This document shows, piece by piece, positions 1 through 6,396 of a DNA stretch of 12,372 bases. The notes beneath the pieces are model-generated. The model was not told where the DNA came from. It did no database searches and worked only from the letters and a program-made list of their open reading frames with translations. The position numbers were made by a program, and so were the translations under genes. The stretch spans positions 1 through 12,372 of the forward strand of contig JAFPBP010000351.1 of the NCBI GenBank assembly GCA_017424085.1, given 5' to 3'. The DNA comes from Clostridia bacterium (GTDB lineage: Bacteria > Bacillota > Clostridia > Oscillospirales > UBA644). Numbering within the stretch: the first letter of the stretch is position 1; the number at the start of each line of letters is the position of its first letter.

Positions 1-48
1 ATCGGGAACACGGTTGGTATCTCCCAAACGATGACGATTGATAGGTAG
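1..48 (+). CDS. Possible 3' tail of an upstream plus-strand gene (partial, unrecognised)
   Basis: Frame 1 of the plus strand is open from the window edge and reads IGNTVGISQTMTIDR followed by a TAG stop at 46-48. A strong hairpin terminator starts 13 bases later, which is the spacing expected after the last gene of a plus-strand unit. Fifteen residues are too few to identify a family, and the frame could be open by chance. The minus strand is also open here (an ATG at 56 reading out of the window), but that reading uses TTA, CTA and TCA codons in its first six codons, which the operon to the right avoids almost completely. The plus-strand tail is therefore the better guess, held weakly. Confidence 0.3.
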   Translation: MGNTVGISQTMTIDR

Positions 49-61
49 CGTAACATAGTAC

Positions 62-100
62 AAAAAAGCCTGTCTCAAATAATCGAAGGCAGGCTTTTTT
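62..100 (+). terminator. Rho-independent terminator, structurally bidirectional
   Basis: AAAAAAGCCTG at 62-72 is perfectly complementary to CAGGCTTTTTT at 90-100, giving an 11-bp stem with a 17-base loop. The GC core (GCCTG/CAGGC) is followed by a run of six T on the plus strand, and the A run gives the same on the minus strand. It would end transcription of whatever reads in from the left edge and would insulate the small unit starting at 145. Confidence 0.8.
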
Positions 101-144
101 CTTTGCAAACACAATTCGGCACAGCCGTATTTTAAACCCAAATA

Positions 145-173
145 TTGGCAAAACCGTATCTATATGCTATAAT
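145..173 (+). promoter_or_regulatory. Sigma-A type promoter of the Com/KTR-like gene
   Basis: TTGGCA at 145-150 (one mismatch to TTGACA) lies exactly 17 bases before a perfect TATAAT at 168-173. The TG at 165-166 is placed one base before the -10 hexamer, so this is also an extended -10 promoter. Transcription should begin near 180, about 100 bases before the ATG at 283, leaving an unusually long leader. No other promoter of this quality was seen in the window. Confidence 0.8.
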
Positions 174-217
174 AAAAGTATAAGATAGGCATAGTTCTAC
201 AACTCTTTCTTGTTTTC

Positions 218-262
218 GCCGCCGTACTCCGAGGCGGTAGTATCGGGGTACTCCTTTCTTTT
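218..262 (+). promoter_or_regulatory. Leader with two mutually exclusive hairpins, attenuator-like
   Basis: Hairpin A pairs GCCGCC (218-223) with GGCGGT (233-238), with one G-T pair closing the stem. Its 9-base loop is GTACTCCGA (224-232). That loop is exactly the 5' arm of hairpin B, which pairs with TCGGGGTAC (243-251) as nine base pairs including one G-T. Hairpin B is followed by a pyrimidine-rich stretch ending in six T (TCCTTTCTTTTTT, 252-264), then the ribosome binding site. The two stems cannot coexist, and B resembles an intrinsic terminator, so the arrangement looks like a transcription attenuator. The T tract is interrupted by C, so termination could be weak, and the regulating signal is unknown. 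Confidence 0.5.
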
Positions 263-282
263 TTATCTCAGGGGGGATATTT

Positions 283-414
283 ATGATTAACAAAGTGAAG
301 TGTCCCATCTGTGGAAAGTGGTTGTTTGACCTTGGGGAGGGGGCAGCCGGAGACTTTTACATATGGTGCAAACAACGTAGAAAAGAAGTACATATCAATA
401 TTAAGAGCCTATGA
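283..414 (+). CDS. Small Com/KTR-like zinc-knuckle protein, 43 aa
   Basis: This 43-residue gene is preceded by AGGGGGGA at 270-277, five bases before the ATG, by a near-consensus promoter, and is followed by its own terminator, so it is very likely real. The protein begins with a zinc-knuckle CPIC (Cys7, Cys10) and has a second half WCKQRRKEVHI. It resembles the small cysteine-rich KTR and phage Mu Com-like proteins, where a second CxxC follows about 20 residues later. Here only Cys29 remains; the expected fourth cysteine is Arg32, a CGT codon one base change from TGT. Com is a translational activator in phage Mu, but for these short chromosomal relatives the job is unknown. The gene uses CTA, ATA and AGA codons, unlike the operon beside it, which suggests a different origin. 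It may be a decaying copy. Confidence 0.65.
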   Translation: MINKVKCPICGKWLFDLGEGAAGDFYIWCKQRRKEVHINIKSL

Positions 415-450
415 GCCATTTACCGATATTGGTAAATGGCTCATTTTTTT
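411..450 (+). terminator. Rho-independent terminator of the Com/KTR-like gene
   Basis: ATGAGCCATTTACC at 411-424 pairs without a mismatch with GGTAAATGGCTCAT at 431-444. The 14-bp stem has a 6-base loop (GATATT) and is followed by seven T at 444-450. The 5' arm overlaps the TGA stop codon (412-414), so the terminator is part of the gene end itself. Confidence 0.92.
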
Positions 451-457
451 GCTAAAG

Positions 458-490
458 AAAAAGGAGAGCTGAAAAACAGCTCTCCTTTTT
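458..490 (-). terminator. Rho-independent terminator of the minus-strand operon, bidirectional
   Basis: AAAAAGGAGAGCTG (458-471) and CAGCTCTCCTTTTT (477-490) form a perfect 14-bp stem around a loop of five A. Read on the minus strand it lies 18 bases after the stop codon of the last permease gene and ends in five T, so it should terminate the long operon. Its A and T tracts make it equally able to stop plus-strand transcription, backing up the hairpin at 411-450 between these convergent units. Confidence 0.92.
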
Positions 491-508
491 GAATTCAAAG
501 AGGTCGGA

Positions 509-1510
509 TCATTCCACCAGACCGGAACGCTCGATACTCTGAATGAAGTATCTCTGTGCGAACAGGAAGACGATCAGGAGGGGGAAGATGATCAGCAAGC
601 ACGCGGTGTCGTTGATGGCGGCGATCTGCGCGGTATCTTCCAGAGAAGATGCAACGGTTGCAGCCTTGTTGGACAGAATGTCCAGCTTGGGCATCAGCAT
701 GCTGTTGTAGGTGGTATCGGTCCACTGCCAGGTGAAGGCGAAGAGGAAAACGGTGATCATCATGTTCATTGCGTTGGGGAGCATGATGGAGATGAAGGTG
801 CGGAAGAATCCGGCGCCGTCGATATAAGCGGAGTTTTCCAATTCCTTGGGGAGCCCGCGGAAGAACTGTCTCATCAGATAGATGTACAGACCGTTCTTCA
901 GACCGAGACCGGTGGCGGACAAAATGGTCAAGGGCCAGAAGGTGTTGATCAGGTTAATGTCCGAACCGAGGAAGTGAGCGAACCGCACGAAAAGGGGCAG
1001 CTGGATGGTCTGGGCGGGGATCATCAGCGTCAACAGAACGACGACGAAGAGAAGATCACGTCCCTTGAAGGAGAAGCGGGCAAAGCCGTATCCTGCAACC
1101 GATGCCACGAACAACTGACAGACGGCGACGATCACCGAAAGCAGAGCCGTGTTCACGAAGGAGGTCCAGTAGTCCATGTTCAGCATGGCACGCTCAATGA
1201 AGTAAGTAGAACCGTGACGGGGGATGTACATAACCGTGTTATCCACGATATCTTCGGTGCTGGAGAACGCAACGACAACCTTAACGAAGAAGGGATACAG
1301 GATCATGTAAGCGATACCGACGATAATGACAAAGCGGATGATCATCCATGCGAAGCGACCCAGACCGTTCATGTTCAGATTGCGGCGTTTCCAGGTTTCC
1401 CAGTCCACCTTTTCTCTCTGAACCTTATTGCCGGAACGCATTTCGCTCAGGAAGCTTTTCTTACCGGAGGAGGGCTTTTTTTCTTTTAATTTCTCAAGCA
1501 ATGCTGCCAT
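509..1510 (-). CDS. Carbohydrate ABC transporter permease, MalG/UgpE type (second pair)
   Basis: This 333-residue inner-membrane permease should form the translocation pore with the MalF-type partner encoded just upstream and dock a cytoplasmic ATPase. A Lys-rich, non-hydrophobic N-terminal stretch (1-52) precedes about six membrane helices (first near 54-80, others near 120-140, 151-172, 190-213, 248-268 and 303-323). The EAA coupling loop is clear at about 222-248: KELENSAYIDGAGFFRTF, then MLP. LMIPAQTIQLPLF at 162-174 is also typical of the MalG family. The C-terminus SIERSGLVE lacks the usual GAVKG-like ending. The ATG at 1510 has TAAGGAGGG eight bases upstream, and its TAA is the stop codon of the preceding gene. 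It is the last gene of the operon, 18 bases from the terminator. Family assignment is firm; the substrate is unknown. Confidence 0.93.
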   Translation of the reverse strand: MAALLEKLKEKKPSSGKKSFLSEMRSGNKVQREKVDWETWKRRNLNMNGLGRFAWMIIRFVIIVGIAYMILYPFFVKVVVAFSSTEDIVDNTVMYIPRHGSTYFIERAMLNMDYWTSFVNTALLSVIVAVCQLFVASVAGYGFARFSFKGRDLLFVVVLLTLMIPAQTIQLPLFVRFAHFLGSDINLINTFWPLTILSATGLGLKNGLYIYLMRQFFRGLPKELENSAYIDGAGFFRTFISIMLPNAMNMMITVFLFAFTWQWTDTTYNSMLMPKLDILSNKAATVASSLEDTAQIAAINDTACLLIIFPLLIVFLFAQRYFIQSIERSGLVE

Positions 1511-1525
1511 AATTCAATTCCCTCC

Positions 1526-2485
1526 TTAGTCTTGATATACGATCAGTTTCTGAACCAGAACGAAGACGATACCCACGAACAACAGAAGCAGGATGGTGTA
1601 CATCCACGAGAACGCCGACGCAATGGAGTAGGTCGCAACGTTTTCGTAATACTTGGCGATGAACGAAATGGTGGCGTTATCAACGCTGGTGAACAGATCG
1701 ATGACGGTATAAAGCAGGTTAACGAGGATCAGGGGGGAGATCATGGGGAAGGAGATCTTCCAGAAGACTTCCCAGCCCGTTGCGCCTTCAACCTTAGCGG
1801 CTTCATACATGTTGATGGAAATGGATTGGAGACCGGAGAGGAAGATCAGCATCTGAACGCCGGAGGAAGTGATAACGGTGTACAGGCTTCCGATGGCGCC
1901 GGAGATGATGGTTGCAAGTCCGGAGTTTCCAAGAGCAGAGAGGAGCATTGCCTCGATCTCAACGAAGTCGAAGGTGCTTGCGGCGGCGCCGCCGATGTCC
2001 AACTTATCACCGCCCTCGTAAATGTCGGTCATGGAAGACAGGTTATCGAAGTAAGTAACGATACCGGTGGACAAAACGACGGGGATGAAGAAGATCACAC
2101 GGGCAACTGATCTGCCGCGGAAGTTCTGATTCAGAATGTTCGCCATGAAGAAGGCAAAGATCAGAATGATGAAGATCTGCGGGAGAAGAGCAACCGTAGA
2201 GGAATACACGTTCTGCAAAAATCCGCTTTCTACGAAGAGAGCGTCGTGATAGTTCTGCCAGCCGACGAATTTGTAATCCTCACCGTAACGGCCGGCGTTT
2301 TCGGTAAAGGAGTAGATGCAGGACTGCACCAAAACGGGAATGTAAATGGCGATCATACCGATGATAATCGGGGAGACAAATACATAGCCGAACAAGCTCT
2401 TTTTGCGTTCCAAGGAGAGCCCTTTGCGGCGGTTCTTCTTGGGAGCCTTTGCGGGTGCGGGTGCTGCTACAGTCTTTTCAGCCAT
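1526..2485 (-). CDS. Carbohydrate ABC transporter permease, MalF/UgpA type (second pair)
   Basis: The gene encodes 319 residues from the ATG at 2485. An Ala/Pro/Lys-rich cytoplasmic tail (1-30) precedes the first membrane helix near 33-57. The EAA loop is at about 221-247 (SINMYEAAKVEGATGWEV, then SFP), which places the protein in the binding-protein-dependent permease family. Between the third and fourth helices, about residues 146-190, it has a long mostly polar loop (DNLSSMTDIYEGGDKLDIGG and onward) that ordinary MalF-like permeases of about 300 residues do not have; it should lie outside the cell. A TTG six bases upstream would extend the protein by two residues, but it sits directly against the Shine-Dalgarno sequence and is unlikely. 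The ATG is only 2 bases after the stop of the DUF5696 gene, suggesting translational coupling. Its pore partner is probably the product of the next gene. Confidence 0.93.
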   Translation of the reverse strand: MAEKTVAAPAPAKAPKKNRRKGLSLERKKSLFGYVFVSPIIIGMIAIYIPVLVQSCIYSFTENAGRYGEDYKFVGWQNYHDALFVESGFLQNVYSSTVALLPQIFIILIFAFFMANILNQNFRGRSVARVIFFIPVVLSTGIVTYFDNLSSMTDIYEGGDKLDIGGAAASTFDFVEIEAMLLSALGNSGLATIISGAIGSLYTVITSSGVQMLIFLSGLQSISINMYEAAKVEGATGWEVFWKISFPMISPLILVNLLYTVIDLFTSVDNATISFIAKYYENVATYSIASAFSWMYTILLLLFVGIVFVLVQKLIVYQD

Positions 2486-2487
2486 TT

Positions 2488-5400
2488 TCAACCCTCCTTA
2501 GTCACATCATCGGTGCCCGCGGTGGCGCCACCGTTGCCGGTGTTTTCGCCACCCTGGGTGTTCTCGCCGCCCTCAGTGGTGTTGCCACCCTGAGGAGCGT
2601 CGGGGTTCACGGGAGTCTCGGGAGTCACGGGAGTTTCGGGAACTTCGGGGACTACGGGAATCTCGGGGACTTCGGGCTTGGGCTCGTAAGCGCTGCCGTT
2701 TGCGATAGCTTCGTATTCGGCAACGGTCAGAACCTTGTAGGACTTCGCTTCCACGACGGTGCGGTCGGTCAGCTCAACGTCAAAGGCGTTGTAGTTGACG
2801 ATCACGACCTTAACGTCGCCGTAACGGGTCATGTAGACGCCGCCGTCGCAGTCAACTCTCTTCAGGGCTTCCACAAAGTCGTCGATGACGGGCTTTTCGG
2901 TGCCTTCGGGAACAACTGCATTTTCGTCGATGACGTTACCGTCCTTATCCACAGGCAGCCAGCCGATCAGGCCTTCGTGCTCTACGGGGAAGTACGCGGG
3001 GATCTTGGCATGCTCTACGATGGGAACGTTCAGCACGTCGTTCAGAACCGCAGCAGCTTCCTTATAGGTGGCAACGGTGCGCTCGATGGTGGACTTGTAG
3101 TTGAGGGAGAAGTAGTTGTAATGTACGGAATAGTCGAAGATGGCATCTTCTGCGCCCATCCAGCGGACCGAGAAGGCAGAACCGGTTTCCAGCGCGAGAA
3201 GGAGAGCGGTTTTGTAGTCGCCGGAGGCATTCAGAGGATCGAGGGAGTAGTTCACGTAACCGTGCAGGAGCATCTGAACGAAGGGAATCGCATCAGACTG
3301 CATCAGATACTGAGTGGAGGAAGAGGGCAAGCCAAAGATGTGATCTGCATAGGTCCAGGTGTAGAAGTTACCGGTGGAAACCATCAGATCGTAATCTGCG
3401 GCGTACATCTTCAGGATCTCAATGTGATCCTTTTCAGCCCACATACGGGTTCTGGTGTTGTTGGTACGATAGGTAGAATGGAGCTCCTTACCGATCTCGC
3501 CAAGAGAGATTCCGGAGGTGTTCAGGATCGATTCGAAGGAAGCCTTGTAGGATTCCGCCATCTCGAGAGATGCCAGGGATGCAATCAAGGTCTTTTCGTC
3601 CAGATCTTTACGCTTGGAACCGATGGCGTTGTAGCGTTCCACAATGGTAGCAGTGGAGCGGTTCATACGACGGGCGGCATCGCTGGTCTTGTTGAAGCCG
3701 TTGCCGTCTTCGGTTACGTGGAGGAAGTCAACGGAGGGGAAGAAGCCCATGCCGTTGTCATTGCAATACTGAACCAGAGCATCCAGATCAGACTTGCTGC
3801 CCATGCAGGACATCAGATCCAGATCGTTGGCAGCGGTGTTTGCCTCGCCGCCGTTGGACCAGTAGGAGTAACGGGAAACCACGTTATTGACGCCTGCTTC
3901 CTTCAGCGCCGCCAGGATCTCGGCAGCCTGCTTATAGGTGGTCAGCGCGGTTTCGGTCTGAACGGGAACGCCCAGGAAGGTCTGGTTCAGATTTACGCTA
4001 CCCATAAGATCAACATAGAGGGGAAGCTCGGTCTGCTTCAGAGTTTCCTTGGGGAAGAGATCGTTGGCAATGAAGTAATCCCGCAGGTATGCTGCATAGT
4101 CGGAATAATTCATATTACCGGCGGTGAACAGATACTGGATCTGATACACACCCTCCACGTCCTCCTTGGAGAGCAACAAACCGGAACCGGTCTGGTTATC
4201 CATCGCGCTGAGGGCGGATACGGAGGTGGAATAGGTACGGTAGTCACGCTCGGAATAGATGATCTCAAAGTTGATGGATGCAACGGGGGTTGCCGTACCG
4301 GAAACGGGACGGGCAACAACGCTCGCCTGACCTGCACCGTTCTTCAGAATGGCAACGAGACCGCCGCCGTTCATGGAGGAAGAGGAGGAGGGAGCAACAC
4401 CGCGGTCATAGATCATCACGGGAAGAACGACCTGCTGAGAATAATCGGTGCTGTAAGCTCTTGCAAAGGAGCCGTCCGGACCGTAAATTCTGCTCTTGAA
4501 GGCGTCGCGGGTCAGATTACCGGAAACGGGGATCACCGCACCCGAGCCATCGGGAACGATCAGGTGAGAACCCGCGTACTTGCCGGCGGTGGCACCGAAG
4601 CCGCGGAATACGTTAATGGTATACAGACGCTGCTTGTTGGGGCCAAGGATCAAAGCGGTATCGATGGAAACGTCCAGACCGTCCTCGGTGAGGGTCAGGT
4701 CTACGGGAATGGTGTAAAGAACGGAACGCTCGGGACCCTGATAGTCAGCCAGCTCCATTTCTCTCTTTACGTCCTTCGCCGTAAAGCCGATGGTCTCCAT
4801 CATTTCCTTGATACGGGCACGCTGCTTGGTGGTAACCTTATCGTAGGAAACGTACAGGGTCATAACGTCGATGGTGGGGAAGGTTTCCTTGAAGCGTTCC
4901 TTGGTCTCGATGTCGATGTCCTTGGGCGTCATGTAACGATAGCAGGCTTCCAGCAGGTCCAGATAATCGTAATACTGGTTCTCATTGATTACCTGGTTTG
5001 CATAGGCGTTATACAGACCGTTAAGGATCTTATTTTCATAGGTACCTTCGGTAATTACCGGGGGGAACAGGTCCTTATCGGGGTCGTTACCGATGGTATA
5101 GATGATACGAATGGAATTGTCGGAGGTTCTGGCGACGTAGTATGCCAGATCGTCCTTACAGTTTGCGTAGAAGTTGAAGGAATAGCGCTTACCCACGGCG
5201 TCGTACGCTTCGATGATGAGGGGAGAAGCGATGTTCGCCTGCAACGACGCGGACAGAGTCTGACTGGGATCGTTGTTGGGGTTGGAGTGATAGGCATTGC
5301 CGGTGGTCTTATCCAGAACGGCGATGTCGGTGGTAGCAAAATCCATGTACAAGCCGTACTTTTCGTTGGAGGCAAGCTCCGCCCAACCGGTAATACCTGC

Positions 5401-5643
5401 CTTTGCACCGTCATTCTTAGAAACGGTGGGAAGGTTGGTGGGAATCTCCTTATACTCCTCGATCAGGGGAGCGTGAAGGATCTCAACGCCCTCAGCGTAC
5501 AGCATGGAGTTAATATGATTCTCGCGGGCTTCATCGGAAACGTCATTTGTTTCCATAGCATCAATTCCGCAGGCGGAAAGGGCAAGGCTAACGAGAAGTA
5601 CACTCGTGATGAGAACGAGTAATTTCTTAGTCAGGTGTTTCAT
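2488..5643 (-). CDS. DUF5696-type large surface lipoprotein, possible glycan-active enzyme
   Basis: The 1051-residue product has a type II signal peptide: basic start MKHLTKK, hydrophobic core, and lipobox LSAC with Cys25, so it should be anchored on the outer face of the membrane. Residues about 85-130 and 315-460 look like beta-rich modules. The region about 540-840 alternates predicted strands and helices, starting YVDLMGSVNLNQTFLGVP and including KEAGVNNVVSRYSYWSNGG, which I recognise as DUF5696-like. A beta-rich segment at 930-975 (VVIVNYNAFDVELTD) then resembles the C-terminal sandwich of many glycoside hydrolases. Sandwich, barrel-like core and sandwich together suggest a carbohydrate-active or carbohydrate-binding fold, but I cannot assign catalytic residues. 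The tail (988-1051) is Pro- then Gly-rich. The ATG at 5643 follows TAAGGAGAG, with ten bases between. It lies between YIP1 and the second permease pair, hinting that it feeds that transporter. Confidence 0.85.
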   Translation of the reverse strand: MKHLTKKLLVLITSVLLVSLALSACGIDAMETNDVSDEARENHINSMLYAEGVEILHAPLIEEYKEIPTNLPTVSKNDGAKAGITGWAELASNEKYGLYMDFATTDIAVLDKTTGNAYHSNPNNDPSQTLSASLQANIASPLIIEAYDAVGKRYSFNFYANCKDDLAYYVARTSDNSIRIIYTIGNDPDKDLFPPVITEGTYENKILNGLYNAYANQVINENQYYDYLDLLEACYRYMTPKDIDIETKERFKETFPTIDVMTLYVSYDKVTTKQRARIKEMMETIGFTAKDVKREMELADYQGPERSVLYTIPVDLTLTEDGLDVSIDTALILGPNKQRLYTINVFRGFGATAGKYAGSHLIVPDGSGAVIPVSGNLTRDAFKSRIYGPDGSFARAYSTDYSQQVVLPVMIYDRGVAPSSSSSMNGGGLVAILKNGAGQASVVARPVSGTATPVASINFEIIYSERDYRTYSTSVSALSAMDNQTGSGLLLSKEDVEGVYQIQYLFTAGNMNYSDYAAYLRDYFIANDLFPKETLKQTELPLYVDLMGSVNLNQTFLGVPVQTETALTTYKQAAEILAALKEAGVNNVVSRYSYWSNGGEANTAANDLDLMSCMGSKSDLDALVQYCNDNGMGFFPSVDFLHVTEDGNGFNKTSDAARRMNRSTATIVERYNAIGSKRKDLDEKTLIASLASLEMAESYKASFESILNTSGISLGEIGKELHSTYRTNNTRTRMWAEKDHIEILKMYAADYDLMVSTGNFYTWTYADHIFGLPSSSTQYLMQSDAIPFVQMLLHGYVNYSLDPLNASGDYKTALLLALETGSAFSVRWMGAEDAIFDYSVHYNYFSLNYKSTIERTVATYKEAAAVLNDVLNVPIVEHAKIPAYFPVEHEGLIGWLPVDKDGNVIDENAVVPEGTEKPVIDDFVEALKRVDCDGGVYMTRYGDVKVVIVNYNAFDVELTDRTVVEAKSYKVLTVAEYEAIANGSAYEPKPEVPEIPVVPEVPETPVTPETPVNPDAPQGGNTTEGGENTQGGENTGNGGATAGTDDVTKEG
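2492..2499 (-). promoter_or_regulatory. Shine-Dalgarno that decides the MalF-type start, inside the upstream gene
   Basis: AAGGAGGG on the minus strand lies within the last codons of the DUF5696 gene (Lys-Glu-Gly before TGA). It is six bases from the ATG at 2485 and only zero to one base from the alternative TTG at 2491, so it supports the ATG. Ribosomes finishing the lipoprotein gene pass directly over this site. Confidence 0.8.
2527..2682 (-). repeat. Low-complexity tandem coding repeat: Pro-rich then Gly-rich tail
   Basis: This stretch encodes residues about 988-1039 of the DUF5696 lipoprotein. First come short degenerate units of the PEVPE / TPVTPETP type (988-1016), then GGNTTEGGENTQGGENTGNGG-like units (1019-1039). 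The DNA is visibly repetitive on the plus strand, with GGGAGTCTC, GGGAGTCAC, GGGAGTTTC and similar units. Such tails usually act as flexible spacers at the cell wall. No LPxTG sorting signal or final hydrophobic segment follows, so it is not a sortase anchor. Slippage at these repeats could change the tail length between strains. Confidence 0.8.
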
Positions 5644-5658
5644 GTCGTTCTACTCTCC

Positions 5659-6396
5659 TTACTCGTTAAGCCGGAAAATGATCTCGGTTCCGATCTCCAT
5701 GAAGAATCCGGAAACCTGCTGAAGCAGGAAGAAGACCAGGATCGCAACGAACGCGATAACCGCCATACCAACGATGGTGAGAACCGCAGTACCGATGCCC
5801 TTGGCTACGGAATACTGATGGATGATGATCATTCCCAGGAAGATGTAGCCATACGCCCAAACGACACCGAGAGAACCGATGAAGGTGAAGGTGCTGGCTT
5901 CGGTGCTGGAGAGGAAGTGGCTGAGGGGGATCTGGATCAGGTTGCAGATGGTCATGGGAACCGTTGCAAAGCAGGATGCCATGAACACGTCGGACAACTT
6001 ACCGTCACCGTCCATCAGCGAGGAGAAGCACCAGTTGGAGATGGACCAGAGGATAATGGGGAGAACGGCGGTCATCAGATGAACGGGAATGTTCAGATTC
6101 AGCTGACCTGCACGGTCTGCGAAGAGGTAACCCATAGTCTGGTACCGCAAGAGGGAGGACAGGGCGAAAAGCACAAGCCACACGACACCTGCCGAAACAG
6201 AACGGCGCTTGGGATCATTCTTCAGATCGAAGAATCCGTCGAAGGGGTGGAAGAGGATGTAGAAGACGTAGCCCATGCGCTTCACGGTCGTCTTGGTTCC
6301 TTGCCACAGCTTCGGAAGGAAACCCTTCAGCCCGTTGCCCAGATCCGCAAGGATCTTAGCAAAGGTCACGCCGGATTTCTTTTCTGCTTTTTCCAT
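5659..6396 (-). CDS. YIP1-family integral membrane protein
   Basis: The 245-residue product has a polar, basic N-terminal third (1-65) and then about five membrane helices near 67-84, 107-127, 137-158, 170-193 and 203-227. The segment YVFYILFHPFDGFFDLKNDP (43-62) and the later PIILWSISNWCFSSLMDGDG (113-132) match the pattern I know from bacterial YIP1-domain proteins. In eukaryotes Yip1 proteins act in vesicle traffic with Rab GTPases; in bacteria their role is not established, so no function is assigned. Its ATG overlaps the TAA stop of the NHL gene by one base (TAATG), a classical arrangement for translational coupling, so the two proteins are probably made in similar amounts and may work together. 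GGAG stands about ten bases before the start. Confidence 0.85.
   Translation of the reverse strand: MEKAEKKSGVTFAKILADLGNGLKGFLPKLWQGTKTTVKRMGYVFYILFHPFDGFFDLKNDPKRRSVSAGVVWLVLFALSSLLRYQTMGYLFADRAGQLNLNIPVHLMTAVLPIILWSISNWCFSSLMDGDGKLSDVFMASCFATVPMTICNLIQIPLSHFLSSTEASTFTFIGSLGVVWAYGYIFLGMIIIHQYSVAKGIGTAVLTIVGMAVIAFVAILVFFLLQQVSGFFMEIGTEIIFRLNE

Noticed and set aside
1..56. Minus-strand gene starting with the ATG at 56 and leaving the window
   Set aside because: It would have to be transcribed through the hairpin at 62-100, has no Shine-Dalgarno sequence, and opens with rare codons avoided elsewhere in the window.
2486..2491. TTG at 2491 as start of the second MalF-type permease
   Set aside because: It abuts the Shine-Dalgarno sequence with no room for initiation; the ATG at 2485 has the correct six-base spacing.
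2527..2690. Short repeats as a possible CRISPR array or intergenic repeat
   Set aside because: The units are degenerate, of a few codons, without spacers, and lie in frame inside the lipoprotein gene, encoding a Pro/Gly-rich tail.
2449..5622. Open frame of 1057 codons on the plus strand
   Set aside because: It lies in exact codon register opposite the DUF5696 gene and is open only because that gene avoids TTA, CTA and TCA. The translation is Gly/Val/His-rich with no recognisable domain, and no ribosome site precedes it.
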